Assembly: GCA_027365225.1 (NCBI GenBank)
Contig: DAHXNV010000008.1
Location: 21,756 to 85,755 of the forward strand
DNA length: 64,000 bases
Origin: Gammaproteobacteria bacterium
GTDB taxonomy: Bacteria; Pseudomonadota; Gammaproteobacteria; Steroidobacterales; Steroidobacteraceae
Direction: 5' to 3'
Shown: piece by piece, positions 54,367-63,530 of the stretch
Position numbering within the stretch: the stretch's first letter is position 1
How the letters are laid out: each line of letters begins with the position of its first letter
Position numbers and translations under genes: made by a program
The notes under the pieces: generated by a model
Databases searched by the model: none
What the model was told of the DNA's origin: nothing
What the model saw: the letters and a program-made list of their open reading frames with translations, nothing else

Positions 54367-55287
54367 GTGCTCGACATCAAGCTGAAAGACCTGCGCTACC
54401 TGGTGGCGCTCGCCGATACCCGGCACTTCGGGCGGGCCGCGCAGCGCTGCTGCGTCAGCCAGCCGACGCTGTCGGCGCAGCTGAAGAAGCTGGAAGCCTC
54501 ACTCGGGGTGCAGCTGATCGAGCGCCGGCCGAGCAACGTGGCGCTGACCGAGGCGGGCCGGCAGATCGTCGAGCGCGCCCGGCTGATCATCGCGGCGTGC
54601 GAGGAGGTCGGTGCGCTTGCGCGCTCGCACCGCGATCCGCTCGCAGGGACGCTGCGCGTGGCGCTGTTGCCGACGATCGGTCCGTATCTGCTGCCGCACG
54701 TGGTGCGTCCGATCCAACGCGCGCTGCCGCGGCTGACGCTGCATCTGCACGAGTATCGGACCGCGCCGATGCTCGAGAAGCTCAGAGCCGGCGAGTTGGA
54801 TCTGGGCATTCTCGCTCTGCCGGTCGAGCTGGAGGGTCTCGAGGCGCTCGAGCTGTACCGCGAACCGTTCGTGGCGGCGCTGCCCGAGCGGCACCGGCTC
54901 GCGCGACGCGAGCGCATTCACGCCAGCGACCTCGCCGGGGAGCCGCTGCTGCTGCTCGAGGAAGGGCACTGCCTGCGGGATCAGGCGCTTGCGCTGTGCA
55001 GCCAGGCCGGTGCGCGCGAGCAACAGAACTTTCGCGCCACCAGCCTCGAGACGCTGCGGCAGATGGTGGCCGCCGGCGCGGGCATCACCCTTCTTCCGCA
55101 ATCGGCCACCGAGGGAGCATACGGGGGCGCGCGCGGCGTCGTGGTCGTGCCGTTCGCAAAACCTGCGCCCACGCGCCAGGTCGGCGCCGTGTGGCGCAAG
55201 ACAACCGCGCGCAAAGCGGTACTCGATGCGTTCTGCGCGGTGGTCGCGGAGCGCGGCGCGCAGGCCGTGTGTGTCAAGAGCCGCTGA
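54367..55287 (+). CDS. oxyR: OxyR hydrogen-peroxide-sensing LysR regulator
   Basis: 306 residues from GTG 54367. Winged helix at the N-terminus (DTRHFGRAAQRCCVSQPTLSAQLKKLE). The sensor domain contains EEGHCLRDQALALC, with the two cysteines of OxyR that form a disulfide on peroxide exposure, spaced by eight residues as in the classical protein. ATSLETLRQMVAAGAGITLLP is another OxyR block. No katG or ahpC is adjacent, so targets lie elsewhere. The extra CC in the DNA-binding domain is unusual. The gap from the previous gene is about 140 bases. Confidence 0.9.
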   Translation: MLDIKLKDLRYLVALADTRHFGRAAQRCCVSQPTLSAQLKKLEASLGVQLIERRPSNVALTEAGRQIVERARLIIAACEEVGALARSHRDPLAGTLRVALLPTIGPYLLPHVVRPIQRALPRLTLHLHEYRTAPMLEKLRAGELDLGILALPVELEGLEALELYREPFVAALPERHRLARRERIHASDLAGEPLLLLEEGHCLRDQALALCSQAGAREQQNFRATSLETLRQMVAAGAGITLLPQSATEGAYGGARGVVVVPFAKPAPTRQVGAVWRKTTARKAVLDAFCAVVAERGAQAVCVKSR

Positions 55288-55317
55288 ACGGCGCCGGCAT
55301 GGCATAATCAGTGCGTT

Positions 55318-56601
55318 GTGGGCCGATTCAACGCACTCACCGATCACGTTACCCCGTACGATCGCTTCTGTCGCAGTGACATTGCCGTCGAGCGGTTCCT
55401 GTTGGAGGGCGAGCAGACTCAGGCGCTCGAGGCGTACTTCGGCGCGCGCGAATACCGCGAGCTGCGCGAACTGGCCGCCGCGGCGGCGCGGCGGGCCCCC
55501 GCGGCGGCGCTCCCGCACGTGTTCGTCGTGCCCGGTATCCTCGGATCGCAGCTCGGCCTGCGGCGCCGCGCGCCCCTGCCCGATGACGTGCTGTGGCTCG
55601 ATCCGCTCGACATCCAGGGCGGTCGGCTCCTCTGGCTGGATCCGGCGCAGGGTGCGCCGATCGTGCCGCTCGGCGTCGTGCTCTACTCGCACCTGAAGCT
55701 CAAACTGCGGCTGCGGGCCGCCGGTTTCGCGGTTACCCTGCATGACTACGACTGGCGTCTGGACATCGAGGCGCTTGGGCAGGATCTGGCGGCCCGGTTG
55801 CGCGAGCATTCGGGGCAGGCCGTCGCCATTGTCGCCCACAGCATGGGCGGGTTGGTCAGCCGCGCGGCGCTGGCGCTGCCGGGCACCGGCCATGTCGAGC
55901 GCGTGGTGTTGCTCGGTACGCCGAACCGCGGCGCCTTCGCGCCGCTGCAGGCCTTGCGGGGCACCTACTCGGTGGTGCGCAACATCGCGCGGCTCGACCT
56001 CGGCCATTCGTCTCTGGAGCTGGCCGAGCGCGTGTGGAGCGGTTTCCCCAGTCTGTATCAGATGCTGCCCGGCGGGCAGGGGGGCGGCCCCGATCTGACC
56101 CATCCGATGCAGTGGCCGTTGAGCGTGCCGGCGCCGCGGTTGGCGCTGCTCGAGCGCGCCAGGCGGTGGCACGGCATGCTGGCGCAGCCCGATGAGCGCT
56201 TCGTGGCCATCGCGGGCGTTGCCCGCGCGACCGTGACGGCGGCGCAGCGGGGTGAGGATGGGTTCGTGTACACGGTGACCCGCGACGGTGACGGCACCGT
56301 ACCCACCCTCAGCGCGGCACCCCCGGGCCTGCGGGCCTATTACACGCGGGCGGCCCACAGCGAGCTGACACGCGACGCGCAGGTCGCGGCCGCCATCATC
56401 GATCTGTGCAAGGACAACGAGACCCAGCGTCTGCCGCAGCGTTGGCGGAGCCGTGCACGCGCGCGCGCGACGGTCACAGACGCGCAACTGCTCGGCATGA
56501 ATGCCGGGAAGCTCGATTGGGCGCGTCTCGAGCCTGGGCAGCGACAGGCTTTTCTCGATCAGCTCAACGAGCCGTTGCCGCTACGCTTGCGCATCGCATG
56601 A
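55318..56601 (+). CDS. Alpha/beta-hydrolase of the lecithin:cholesterol acyltransferase/PGAP1-like type
   Basis: 427 residues from GTG 55318. The nucleophile Ser is in VAIVAHSMGGLVSR near residue 180; the acid Asp is probably in TRDGDGTVPTLS and the His in RAAHSELTRD. The N-terminal VFVVPGILGSQLGL is the oxyanion HPG-like strand, and LHDYDWRLDIE fits the LCAT family. There is no signal peptide, so it looks cytosolic. It may be a lipase/acyltransferase; substrate unknown. It is 30 bases downstream of oxyR. Confidence 0.75.
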   Translation: MGRFNALTDHVTPYDRFCRSDIAVERFLLEGEQTQALEAYFGAREYRELRELAAAAARRAPAAALPHVFVVPGILGSQLGLRRRAPLPDDVLWLDPLDIQGGRLLWLDPAQGAPIVPLGVVLYSHLKLKLRLRAAGFAVTLHDYDWRLDIEALGQDLAARLREHSGQAVAIVAHSMGGLVSRAALALPGTGHVERVVLLGTPNRGAFAPLQALRGTYSVVRNIARLDLGHSSLELAERVWSGFPSLYQMLPGGQGGGPDLTHPMQWPLSVPAPRLALLERARRWHGMLAQPDERFVAIAGVARATVTAAQRGEDGFVYTVTRDGDGTVPTLSAAPPGLRAYYTRAAHSELTRDAQVAAAIIDLCKDNETQRLPQRWRSRARARATVTDAQLLGMNAGKLDWARLEPGQRQAFLDQLNEPLPLRLRIA

Positions 56602-56641
56602 GGCGATGCGCGTCGTCCGCGCGGCGCGCGCAGGATCCGGG

Positions 56642-58420
56642 TCAGATGTACTCCGCGCCCGTTTCGAGCACGCTCGAGGCACCGCCCTCGACCACTTGCG
56701 TGAGCATCGCGGCCGCCGGCAGCACCTGCCTGGCATAGAAATGCGCGGTGCGAATCTTCGCGTGATAGAAGGCGCGCTCCTCGCCGTCGAGTTTGCGGGC
56801 CGCGATGGCCGCGGATTTGGCCAATAGCCAGCCGCCGATGACCAGTCCGCACAGTTTCAGGTAGGGGACCGACACCGCGAAACCGCGCGCCGGAGTCTCG
56901 GCCATGCCCGCCAGCAGCGCGCGCGTGGCATGCTCGAGCCGCTCGACGGCCTGCACGGTCGCTTCGCGCACTTGACTCACCGCCGGCACCAAAACCTCGA
57001 GCGACTGCAGCTCGCGGCGCATGTCGCTCACCAGCGCCTGCATCGCCGCGCCCTGATCGCGCCCGAACTTGCGGGCGATCAGATCGTTCGACTGAATGCC
57101 CGTGGTGCCTTCGTAGATGGTCGTGATCCGTACGTCGCGCAGATATTGCGCCACGCCCGTCTCCTCGACGAAGCCCATGCCGCCGTGGACCTGGATTCCG
57201 AGGGTCGCGGTCTCGTTGCCCGTCTCGGTGCACCAGCCCTTCACGATCGGAATCAGCAGCTCGCCGCGCTCGAGCGCGGCGGTGCGCAGCTTCGCGTCCG
57301 GATGGTGCGCGCCGAGATCGAGCTGAGTGCCGGCGTAGAAGGCGAGCGCACGCGAGGCCTCAGTGCAGGATTTCATGGTGAGCAGCATGCGCCGCACGTC
57401 CGGATGCTCCACGATCGGCGCCGGGCCGGACCCCCGGGCCGTCGGCGGCTTGCCCTGCAGGCGTGTGCGCGCATACTCGAGGGCCTGCTGGAACGCGCGC
57501 TCGCCGACGGCATAGCCCTCGACGCCCACCGCCAGGCGGGCCGTGTTCATCATGACGAACATGTACTCGAGGCCGTGGTTGGGCGCGCCCACCAGATAAC
57601 CCACCGCGCCGCGGTCGTGGCCAAATTCCATCACGCAGGTCGGACTGGCATGGATACCGAGCTTGTGCTCGATGGACGCGCAGCGCACTTCATTGCGCTG
57701 CCCGAGCGAGCCGTCGGGCGCGACCAGCACCTTCGGGACGATGAACATCGAGATTCCGCGGGTGCCGGCCGGCGCGCCGTCGATCCGCGCCAGCACCATG
57801 TGCAGGATGTTCTCCGTCAAGTCGTGCTCGCCCCAGGTGATGAAGATCTTCTGCCCGAACAGCCGGTAATGATCGCCTTCGGGCACTGCGCGGGTGCGGA
57901 TCTGCCCCAGATCCGAGCCGGCCGAAGGCTCCGTCAGCACCATCGTGCCGGACCACTCGCCGCTGATCATCTTGGGCAGGAACAGCCGCTGCTGCGCCTC
58001 CGAACCGCACAGCTCGAGGGCGTGCGCCGCCCCGTGGGTCAGCATGGGACAAAGTTTGAACGCCAGATTGGCCGAGGCGACGATTTCCTGGACCGCGCTG
58101 TTGAGGGCCTGCGGAACCCGCTGTCCGCCGAAGCGGGGGTCGGCGCCGAGCTGCGGCCAGCCGCCCGCGGCGAACCGGCGGTAGGCGTCCTTGAAGCCCG
58201 CGCAGCTGCGCACGCCCTCGGCGCTCCAGTGCGCGCCTTCGAGGTCGCCGGCGCGATTCAGGGGCGCGAGCACATCCTCGGCGAAGCGCCCGGCCTCCTC
58301 GAGGATCGACGCGCCGAGCTCGTCGGAATAGTCGGCGTAGGCCGGGTAGGCGGCAAGGGTGGCGGTGCCGAGCAGCTCCTCGAGCACGAAACGCAGCTCT
58401 CTCAGCGGCGCGCGATACAT
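56642..58420 (-). CDS. Acyl-CoA dehydrogenase (FadE-type, about 590 residues)
   Basis: 592 residues. The FAD/substrate motif is GTMVLTEPSAGSDLGQIRTR near residue 155 and the C-terminal domain has GIQVHGGMGFVEETGVAQYLRD, with an extra 90-residue tail typical of the long-type family. It introduces the alpha-beta double bond into acyl-CoA in beta-oxidation. Chain-length preference is not readable. A related gene, the fadD ligase, lies at 61782. It converges with the hydrolase gene. Confidence 0.88.
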   Translation of the reverse strand: MYRAPLRELRFVLEELLGTATLAAYPAYADYSDELGASILEEAGRFAEDVLAPLNRAGDLEGAHWSAEGVRSCAGFKDAYRRFAAGGWPQLGADPRFGGQRVPQALNSAVQEIVASANLAFKLCPMLTHGAAHALELCGSEAQQRLFLPKMISGEWSGTMVLTEPSAGSDLGQIRTRAVPEGDHYRLFGQKIFITWGEHDLTENILHMVLARIDGAPAGTRGISMFIVPKVLVAPDGSLGQRNEVRCASIEHKLGIHASPTCVMEFGHDRGAVGYLVGAPNHGLEYMFVMMNTARLAVGVEGYAVGERAFQQALEYARTRLQGKPPTARGSGPAPIVEHPDVRRMLLTMKSCTEASRALAFYAGTQLDLGAHHPDAKLRTAALERGELLIPIVKGWCTETGNETATLGIQVHGGMGFVEETGVAQYLRDVRITTIYEGTTGIQSNDLIARKFGRDQGAAMQALVSDMRRELQSLEVLVPAVSQVREATVQAVERLEHATRALLAGMAETPARGFAVSVPYLKLCGLVIGGWLLAKSAAIAARKLDGEERAFYHAKIRTAHFYARQVLPAAAMLTQVVEGGASSVLETGAEYI

Positions 58421-58694
58421 GGTCGTTCTCCCGGATCACCGTGGATGCGGGCATTTTAACCGGATTCCCGGCCAATCCTACCGGCGAGTAACGTTCCTTC
58501 CCGCCAGTAGGATCGGGGTCGGCGCCGCGCGGCGGTGAGCCGCGGGACTCACCGGCCGGTCGCAGGCGCGCGCGGCGGCCCGCTTGCGTACCCGAATATG
58601 ACAAGTGGGCGGTGCGATCGCGATCCGTGGTATCTCGCGAAACCGAAACGATGGAGCGGAACGCGAGCGAGTTCACGGTACCTCACGCGCCGTG
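58421..58694. other. Divergent intergenic region (acyl-CoA dehydrogenase / EAL protein)
   Basis: About 270 bases holding both promoters. I saw no repeat, RNA or convincing fatty-acid regulator site. Confidence 0.4.
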
Positions 58695-60149
58695 ATGTCA
58701 CCCTTTCGCTACATCCAGCCTCGCACTCGCTCCGCAATGGGAAATGTCATGCACTCGGCCGCCCGGCACGCGCACCGGACTTCGGATATCCACGCGGTCG
58801 CGGCGAGCGAGCCGCAGGGCGTGGAGTCGATCGGCCGCCAGCTGTGCGAGACCTTGCCGCCGCTGCGGCTTCATTCCGTTTCCATCTACGACAGCCAGTG
58901 CAACGTGCTGTGGCTGAGCGAGGGCGTGCTCGGTCCGGACGAGCATGCGCTGGTGGTCGATGCGCTGGAGCGCTTCGCGGCCGAGCCCGGCGCCGGCGAG
59001 CGCGAGCAGCGCGTGGAAGATGGCCGCGCCGCGGTCTTTCTGCCGATCGGCCCGCCGCAAGGGGCGCTGGCGGGGCTGGTGATGGTGCTGGCGGATGCCA
59101 AGTTCGCCGGCGACAGCCTGCTCGAGCGCATCATGACCCGGGAGGTGCGCGAGCACGTGCAGGCACTGGCCGGCGTGGTCCAGCCTGGGGCGCCGGGCCG
59201 CGTCGACCATGATCCCACCAGCCTCGTGCTGAGTCTGGCCGACGATGATGCGCCGGCCGATTCCCGGCCCTCGCCGGATCGACCCGCTCACCGGGAGCTC
59301 GCGCCGGCGGCGGTCGACCAGATTCTCCAGACTGGCGAGCTGGCGCTGGAGTTCGAGCCGCGGGCCGAGTCCGCCGCCGAGGTGCCGGCCCCCGCCCAGG
59401 GACCCGAACCTGCGCCGCAACTGCCGCCCGCGACTTCCGGCGCCGCAGCGCCGGCGGTGCCCAGCGCGCCGCCGCTGCTTCTGGAAGTCCTGCCATTCGT
59501 GAAGCTGCGCTCAGGCGGGCGGATGCGCTGGTTCGAGGTCCTGCCGCGCGGCACGCCGCGACAGAATCGCGATCCGGCGGCACTCGATGTCCTGGCCGTG
59601 CAGGGGCTGCTCGGCTGGCTCGCCGAGCATCGTGACGCCTGGACGGCCGAGCCGACGACCTTCACGCTCAATCTCTCCATCGCGACGCTCGAAGACGATC
59701 GTTTCCTGCGCCAGCTGGGCAGCACCCTCGGCCGCAGCGCGATTTCCCCCGATGCCCTCGGGTTCGAGATTGCCGAGCCGCTGTGCACGCAGCGCCGTGC
59801 GCAAGTCGAGCGGTTCATCAGCGGCTGTGAGCGGGTCGGGTGCTCGGTGGTCATCGATGGGTTCTCATTTGATTCGGCCGTGATCCCGCTGCTGCGCTCC
59901 AAGACTGTGCGGCTGGTGAAGATGGATCCGCGCCTGACGGTGGCGGCCCTGAAAGACAAGCTTTCCCAGGCCCTGGTCGTGGCGATCGTGCAGGCGGTCA
60001 AGGTTCTGGGCATTCATTGCGCGGCCCAGCAGATCGACTCGACGCATGTGCTGCGTTGGCTGACGGCGGTGGGATGCGACTTGGGACAGGGCTCGGTCCT
60101 GGCCCGCCGCGTGCCGATCGAGCGGCTGCAAGCGCCCGCGCCCGCCTGA
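58695..60149 (+). CDS. Degenerate EAL-domain protein (probably catalytically inactive)
   Basis: 484 residues from ATG 58695; ATG 58737 or 58749 are alternatives. Residues about 50-170 look like a sensory region, followed by a Pro/Ala-rich linker (about 225-265). The C-terminal EAL fold is recognisable but has lost its key motifs: the EAL signature is FEVLPRG near residue 279, DDFG is replaced by IDGFSFD, and ExxE is FEIAEP. FTLNLS and VKMDPRLT keep the fold pattern. It likely binds or scaffolds rather than hydrolyses cyclic di-GMP. A LytTR regulator follows 70 bases later. Confidence 0.7.
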   Translation: MSPFRYIQPRTRSAMGNVMHSAARHAHRTSDIHAVAASEPQGVESIGRQLCETLPPLRLHSVSIYDSQCNVLWLSEGVLGPDEHALVVDALERFAAEPGAGEREQRVEDGRAAVFLPIGPPQGALAGLVMVLADAKFAGDSLLERIMTREVREHVQALAGVVQPGAPGRVDHDPTSLVLSLADDDAPADSRPSPDRPAHRELAPAAVDQILQTGELALEFEPRAESAAEVPAPAQGPEPAPQLPPATSGAAAPAVPSAPPLLLEVLPFVKLRSGGRMRWFEVLPRGTPRQNRDPAALDVLAVQGLLGWLAEHRDAWTAEPTTFTLNLSIATLEDDRFLRQLGSTLGRSAISPDALGFEIAEPLCTQRRAQVERFISGCERVGCSVVIDGFSFDSAVIPLLRSKTVRLVKMDPRLTVAALKDKLSQALVVAIVQAVKVLGIHCAAQQIDSTHVLRWLTAVGCDLGQGSVLARRVPIERLQAPAPA

Positions 60150-60219
60150 CGGATACCCTGGGGCGAGATCAGGTAAGCTTGGCGGCGCGCCGCGGTTTCC
60201 CAGGCAGGGGCGCGGCCGG

Positions 60220-61068
60220 GTGAGCGATGTGAAGATCAAGACCGTCATCGTCGACGACGAGGCGCTCTCCAGGCGCGGGCTGGAGCGTCTGTTGCGCCGA
60301 ACAGAGGATTTCGAGGTGATCGCCGAATGCGGCAACGGTCGCGATGCGATCGCCTTGATTCAGCGGGAGCATCCGGACGTGCTCTTTCTGGATATCCAGA
60401 TGCCCATGCTGTCCGGCTTCGAAGTGCTCGCGCGCCTGCCTCAGGAGAGTCTGCCGCTCGTGGTGTTCGTCACCGCGTTCGACCAGTATGCGTTGCGGGC
60501 ATTCGAGGCGTGCGCGGTGGACTATCTGCTCAAGCCCCTCGACGAGGCGCGCGTCGAGACGACGCTCGAGCGCGTGCGGCACACCCTGGCGGCGCGTCAT
60601 GCCGCCGATGAGCGTGACAAGCTCATGGAAGTGGTTGTGCAGATCACCGGTGCCGGCGAGATCGAGCTCGAGACGATGCTCGCCCAGGGGGGCACCGCGA
60701 TCGAAGCGAGCCATCCGCAGATCCTGCCGATCCGTCAGGGACGGCATACCACCCGGGTGCCGGTGGCGTCGATTCAATGGATCGATGCGGCTGGCGACTA
60801 CATGTGCGTGCACGCCGAGGGCGACACGCACATCCTGCGCGGCACGATGAAGGAGCTCGAGGAGATTCTCGACGCGCGGATGTTTCAGCGGGTGCACCGC
60901 TCGACGATCGTCAATCTGCATTTCGTCAAGAGCCTTCGGGCGCACATGAACGGCGAGTATTTCCTCACGCTCGAGGGTGGGCAGGAGCTGAAGCTCTCGC
61001 GCACCTATCGCGACAAGATCGAGCTGTTTCTCGGGAACAGTCCCGTGCGGCGCGGGGCCGCCCCATAG
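60220..61068 (+). CDS. LytTR-type response regulator
   Basis: 282 residues from GTG 60220. Receiver domain with VIVDDEALSRRGLERLL, phospho-acceptor in VLFLDIQMPMLSGF near residue 59 and VDYLLKPLDEARV. The LytTR domain (about 165-275; VASIQWIDAAGDYMCV, MFQRVHRSTIVNL) binds DNA. No kinase is adjacent; the upstream neighbour is the degenerate EAL protein, so a cyclic di-GMP link is possible. It resembles AlgR at 12498 but has a longer linker (about 125-160). Confidence 0.85.
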   Translation: MSDVKIKTVIVDDEALSRRGLERLLRRTEDFEVIAECGNGRDAIALIQREHPDVLFLDIQMPMLSGFEVLARLPQESLPLVVFVTAFDQYALRAFEACAVDYLLKPLDEARVETTLERVRHTLAARHAADERDKLMEVVVQITGAGEIELETMLAQGGTAIEASHPQILPIRQGRHTTRVPVASIQWIDAAGDYMCVHAEGDTHILRGTMKELEEILDARMFQRVHRSTIVNLHFVKSLRAHMNGEYFLTLEGGQELKLSRTYRDKIELFLGNSPVRRGAAP

Positions 61069-61087
61069 GGGCGGCGGTTCGATCCAT

Positions 61088-61594
61088 TCAGCGCGCGCGG
61101 CCGTTCCGCGGTGCGCGAGTCCCGGCGAGCGCCCGGATGCGCCGCTTCAGCGGCGAGGGTGCCGCCGCGCCCAGCCGGCACGTCATCGTGTGCACGTAGT
61201 CGGGCACGGCCCAGCGGCACTGCGAGCCGGCCGGGAACACATGAGTGTCGCCGGCCTGCAGCCGCCGCCGCAGGCCCGCGACCTCCACGATGGCAGCGCC
61301 CGCCACGACGTGGACAATCTCCTCGGTTACGTAGGTCCACTGAAAGCGACCGCTGGTGCAGTCCCACAGGTGAACCGAAGTGCCCCCGTCGGTGCTGTGC
61401 GCCAGCAGTTTCTCGCGCGCCCGCGGCTCGCCTTCGAGTATCCAGGCGGGGCGGATCGGCGTCGGCTGCAGGCCGTGGGCATCGTGCCTGCGCGCCACGG
61501 GCCCGTCGAGCGAAACAGTCTGCTCGAGCATGTCGATCTCGGCCCGCTCCCGGGCGGGGTTGCCGGTTACGGTGATTCGAGGCGATTTTCCCAA
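61088..61594 (-). CDS. Cupin-domain protein
   Basis: 168 residues. The cupin barrel has GGTSVHLWDCTSGRFQWTYV, EEIVHVVAGAAIVEVAGL and GDTHVFPAGSQCRWAVPDYV, with a Glu and His in the metal-binding positions partly conserved. It resembles the DUF861 cupins (ureidoglycine aminohydrolase-like group). Function unknown. The remaining 187 bases before fadD hold its promoter and that of fadD. Confidence 0.72.
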   Translation of the reverse strand: MGKSPRITVTGNPARERAEIDMLEQTVSLDGPVARRHDAHGLQPTPIRPAWILEGEPRAREKLLAHSTDGGTSVHLWDCTSGRFQWTYVTEEIVHVVAGAAIVEVAGLRRRLQAGDTHVFPAGSQCRWAVPDYVHTMTCRLGAAAPSPLKRRIRALAGTRAPRNGRAR

Positions 61595-61781
61595 AAGGAA
61601 CTCTCCGCGCCCTGCCGGCGGTCAGTGCGACCCAGGATACGAGCCGCCCCGCGGACGTTCCGTGAGATGGCGCACAGCGGATTCCGCGGCTGCGGCGCCG
61701 CACGCTACACTGCGTCGCTTGCGGGGCGCTGCGGCCTGGGCGGCGGAGGCTCCACCTGCGATTCTGAAGAGGGGGCATCCG

Positions 61782-63449
61782 ATGAACCGAATCTGGCTCC
61801 AATCGTATCCGGCGGGTGTACCGCCCGAGATCGATCCGGCGCAGCTGAGCTCGCTCGGTGAGCTGCTGGAGCGCGCCTGCTCGACATATCGCGACCGCCC
61901 CGCGTACGAGCAGTTTGGCGCCGTCCTGACGTACGGGCGGCTCGACGATCTGACGCGCGCATTCGCCGCCTGGCTGCAGTCGGTGGGGCTCGCCAAAGGC
62001 GACCGAATCGCGATCATGCTGCCGAACTGTCTGCAGTACCCGGTGGCGCTCTTCGGCGCGCTGCGCGCCGGACTGGTCGTCGTCAATACCAACCCGCTGT
62101 ACACGGCGCGGGAGCTGGCGCACCAGCTCATGGACTCCGGCGCCGAGGCGATCGTCGTGCTGGAGAACTTCGCGCACATCGTCGAGCAGGTTGCGCCGCA
62201 CAGCCAGCTGAAGCACATCCTGGTGAGCGCGGTGGGTGATCTACTGCCGGCCCCGAAATCATGGGTCGTCAATTACGTGGTGCGCCACCGCCGCAAGCAG
62301 GTGCCACGCTGGAACATCCCGTTCGCGGTGCCGCTGCGTGCCGTGCTGCGCGCGGGTCGGGCGCTGAGCTGGCGTCCCGAGCCGTTGGTCGCGGACGACC
62401 TGGCGATGCTGCAGTACACGGGCGGCACGACCGGCATCGCCAAGGGAGCCATGCTGACGCACGGCAATCTCTGCGCGAACATCCTGCAGGCGCAGGCATG
62501 GCTCGGGGATTCCTTCTCGGACGAGCCCGGAACGCTGATCACGGCCATCCCCCTGTATCACGTGTTCGCGCTCACCGCCAACTGCCTGCTGTTCGCCCAC
62601 CTGGGATGGAAGAACGTGCTCATCATCAACGCGCGCGACTTTCCGGCTCTGGTGGCGGAGATGAAGCGCCAGCCGTTCGAGTTCTTCAGCGGCGTCAATA
62701 CCCTGTTCAATGCAATGTTGCATACCACCGGGTTCGCGTCGGTCGACTTCAGCCATCTCAAGATCACCCTCGGTGGTGGTATGGCGGTGCAGGCTTCGGT
62801 CGCCCAGCGCTGGAAGCAAGTCACCGGCAACAGACTCACGCAAGCCTGGGGGTTGACCGAGACGTCCCCCGCGGTGGCCATCAACCCGATCGATGCGGAA
62901 TTCAACGGCTCGGTGGGATTGCCGATTCCGTCGACGGACGTGTCGATCCGGGACGATGCGGGGAACGACTTGCCGATCGGGCAGCCCGGCGAGGTCTGCG
63001 TGCGCGGGCCGCAGGTGATGCGCGGCTACTGGAATCGTCCCGATGAGACCGCCCAGGTGATGCTCCCGGGCGGGTGGTTGCGGACCGGCGACGTGGGCTA
63101 CATGGATCAGAAGGGCTACATCTACCTGCAGGACCGCAAGAAAGACATGATCCTGGTGTCGGGATTCAATGTCTACCCGAACGAAGTGGAGGAGATCGCG
63201 GTCACGCACCCCGGTGTTCTGGAGGCCGCTGCCATCGCTCAGCCGAACGAGCATTCCGGCGAAGTTGTCGTGCTCTACGTGGTACTGAAGGATCCCTCGG
63301 TCACGGAGCAGGACATCATCGAGCATTGCCGCAAATCCCTCGCCGGCTATAAGGTGCCGAAGCACGTCTACTTCCGCAAGGAGCTGCCGAAGAGCAACGT
63401 CGGCAAGATTCTGCGCAAGGAACTGCGCGAGGAATTGACGCGCCAATAA
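61782..63449 (+). CDS. fadD: Long-chain fatty acid-CoA ligase
   Basis: 555 residues, ANL superfamily. The AMP-binding signature LQYTGGTTGIAKGAMLTHGN is near residue 212, TQAWGLTETSPAVAIN near 350, WLRTGDVGYMDQKGY near 430 and the C-terminal KDMILVSGFNVYPNEVEEIA with the terminal lysine motif PKSNVGKILRKELRE. It activates fatty acids to acyl-CoA for beta-oxidation. GAAGAGGGGG precedes ATG 61782 and acts as ribosome-binding site. A terminator hairpin follows. Confidence 0.92.
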   Translation: MNRIWLQSYPAGVPPEIDPAQLSSLGELLERACSTYRDRPAYEQFGAVLTYGRLDDLTRAFAAWLQSVGLAKGDRIAIMLPNCLQYPVALFGALRAGLVVVNTNPLYTARELAHQLMDSGAEAIVVLENFAHIVEQVAPHSQLKHILVSAVGDLLPAPKSWVVNYVVRHRRKQVPRWNIPFAVPLRAVLRAGRALSWRPEPLVADDLAMLQYTGGTTGIAKGAMLTHGNLCANILQAQAWLGDSFSDEPGTLITAIPLYHVFALTANCLLFAHLGWKNVLIINARDFPALVAEMKRQPFEFFSGVNTLFNAMLHTTGFASVDFSHLKITLGGGMAVQASVAQRWKQVTGNRLTQAWGLTETSPAVAINPIDAEFNGSVGLPIPSTDVSIRDDAGNDLPIGQPGEVCVRGPQVMRGYWNRPDETAQVMLPGGWLRTGDVGYMDQKGYIYLQDRKKDMILVSGFNVYPNEVEEIAVTHPGVLEAAAIAQPNEHSGEVVVLYVVLKDPSVTEQDIIEHCRKSLAGYKVPKHVYFRKELPKSNVGKILRKELREELTRQ

Positions 63450-63454
63450 AACGA

Positions 63455-63488
63455 AACGCCGGCATCTCCCGAAGGAAATGCCGGCGTT
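63455..63488. terminator. Bidirectional terminator hairpin between fadD and the repeat protein
   Basis: AACGCCGGCAT (63455-63465) pairs perfectly with ATGCCGGCGTT (63478-63488) around a 12-base loop. On the minus strand the stem is followed by TCGTTTTATTGG, a modest T-run, so it serves the repeat-protein gene best. Confidence 0.7.
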
Positions 63489-63530
63489 CGATGACTCTGC
63501 AGTCAGCCGGTTAGATGCCGGAGGCGGTGG

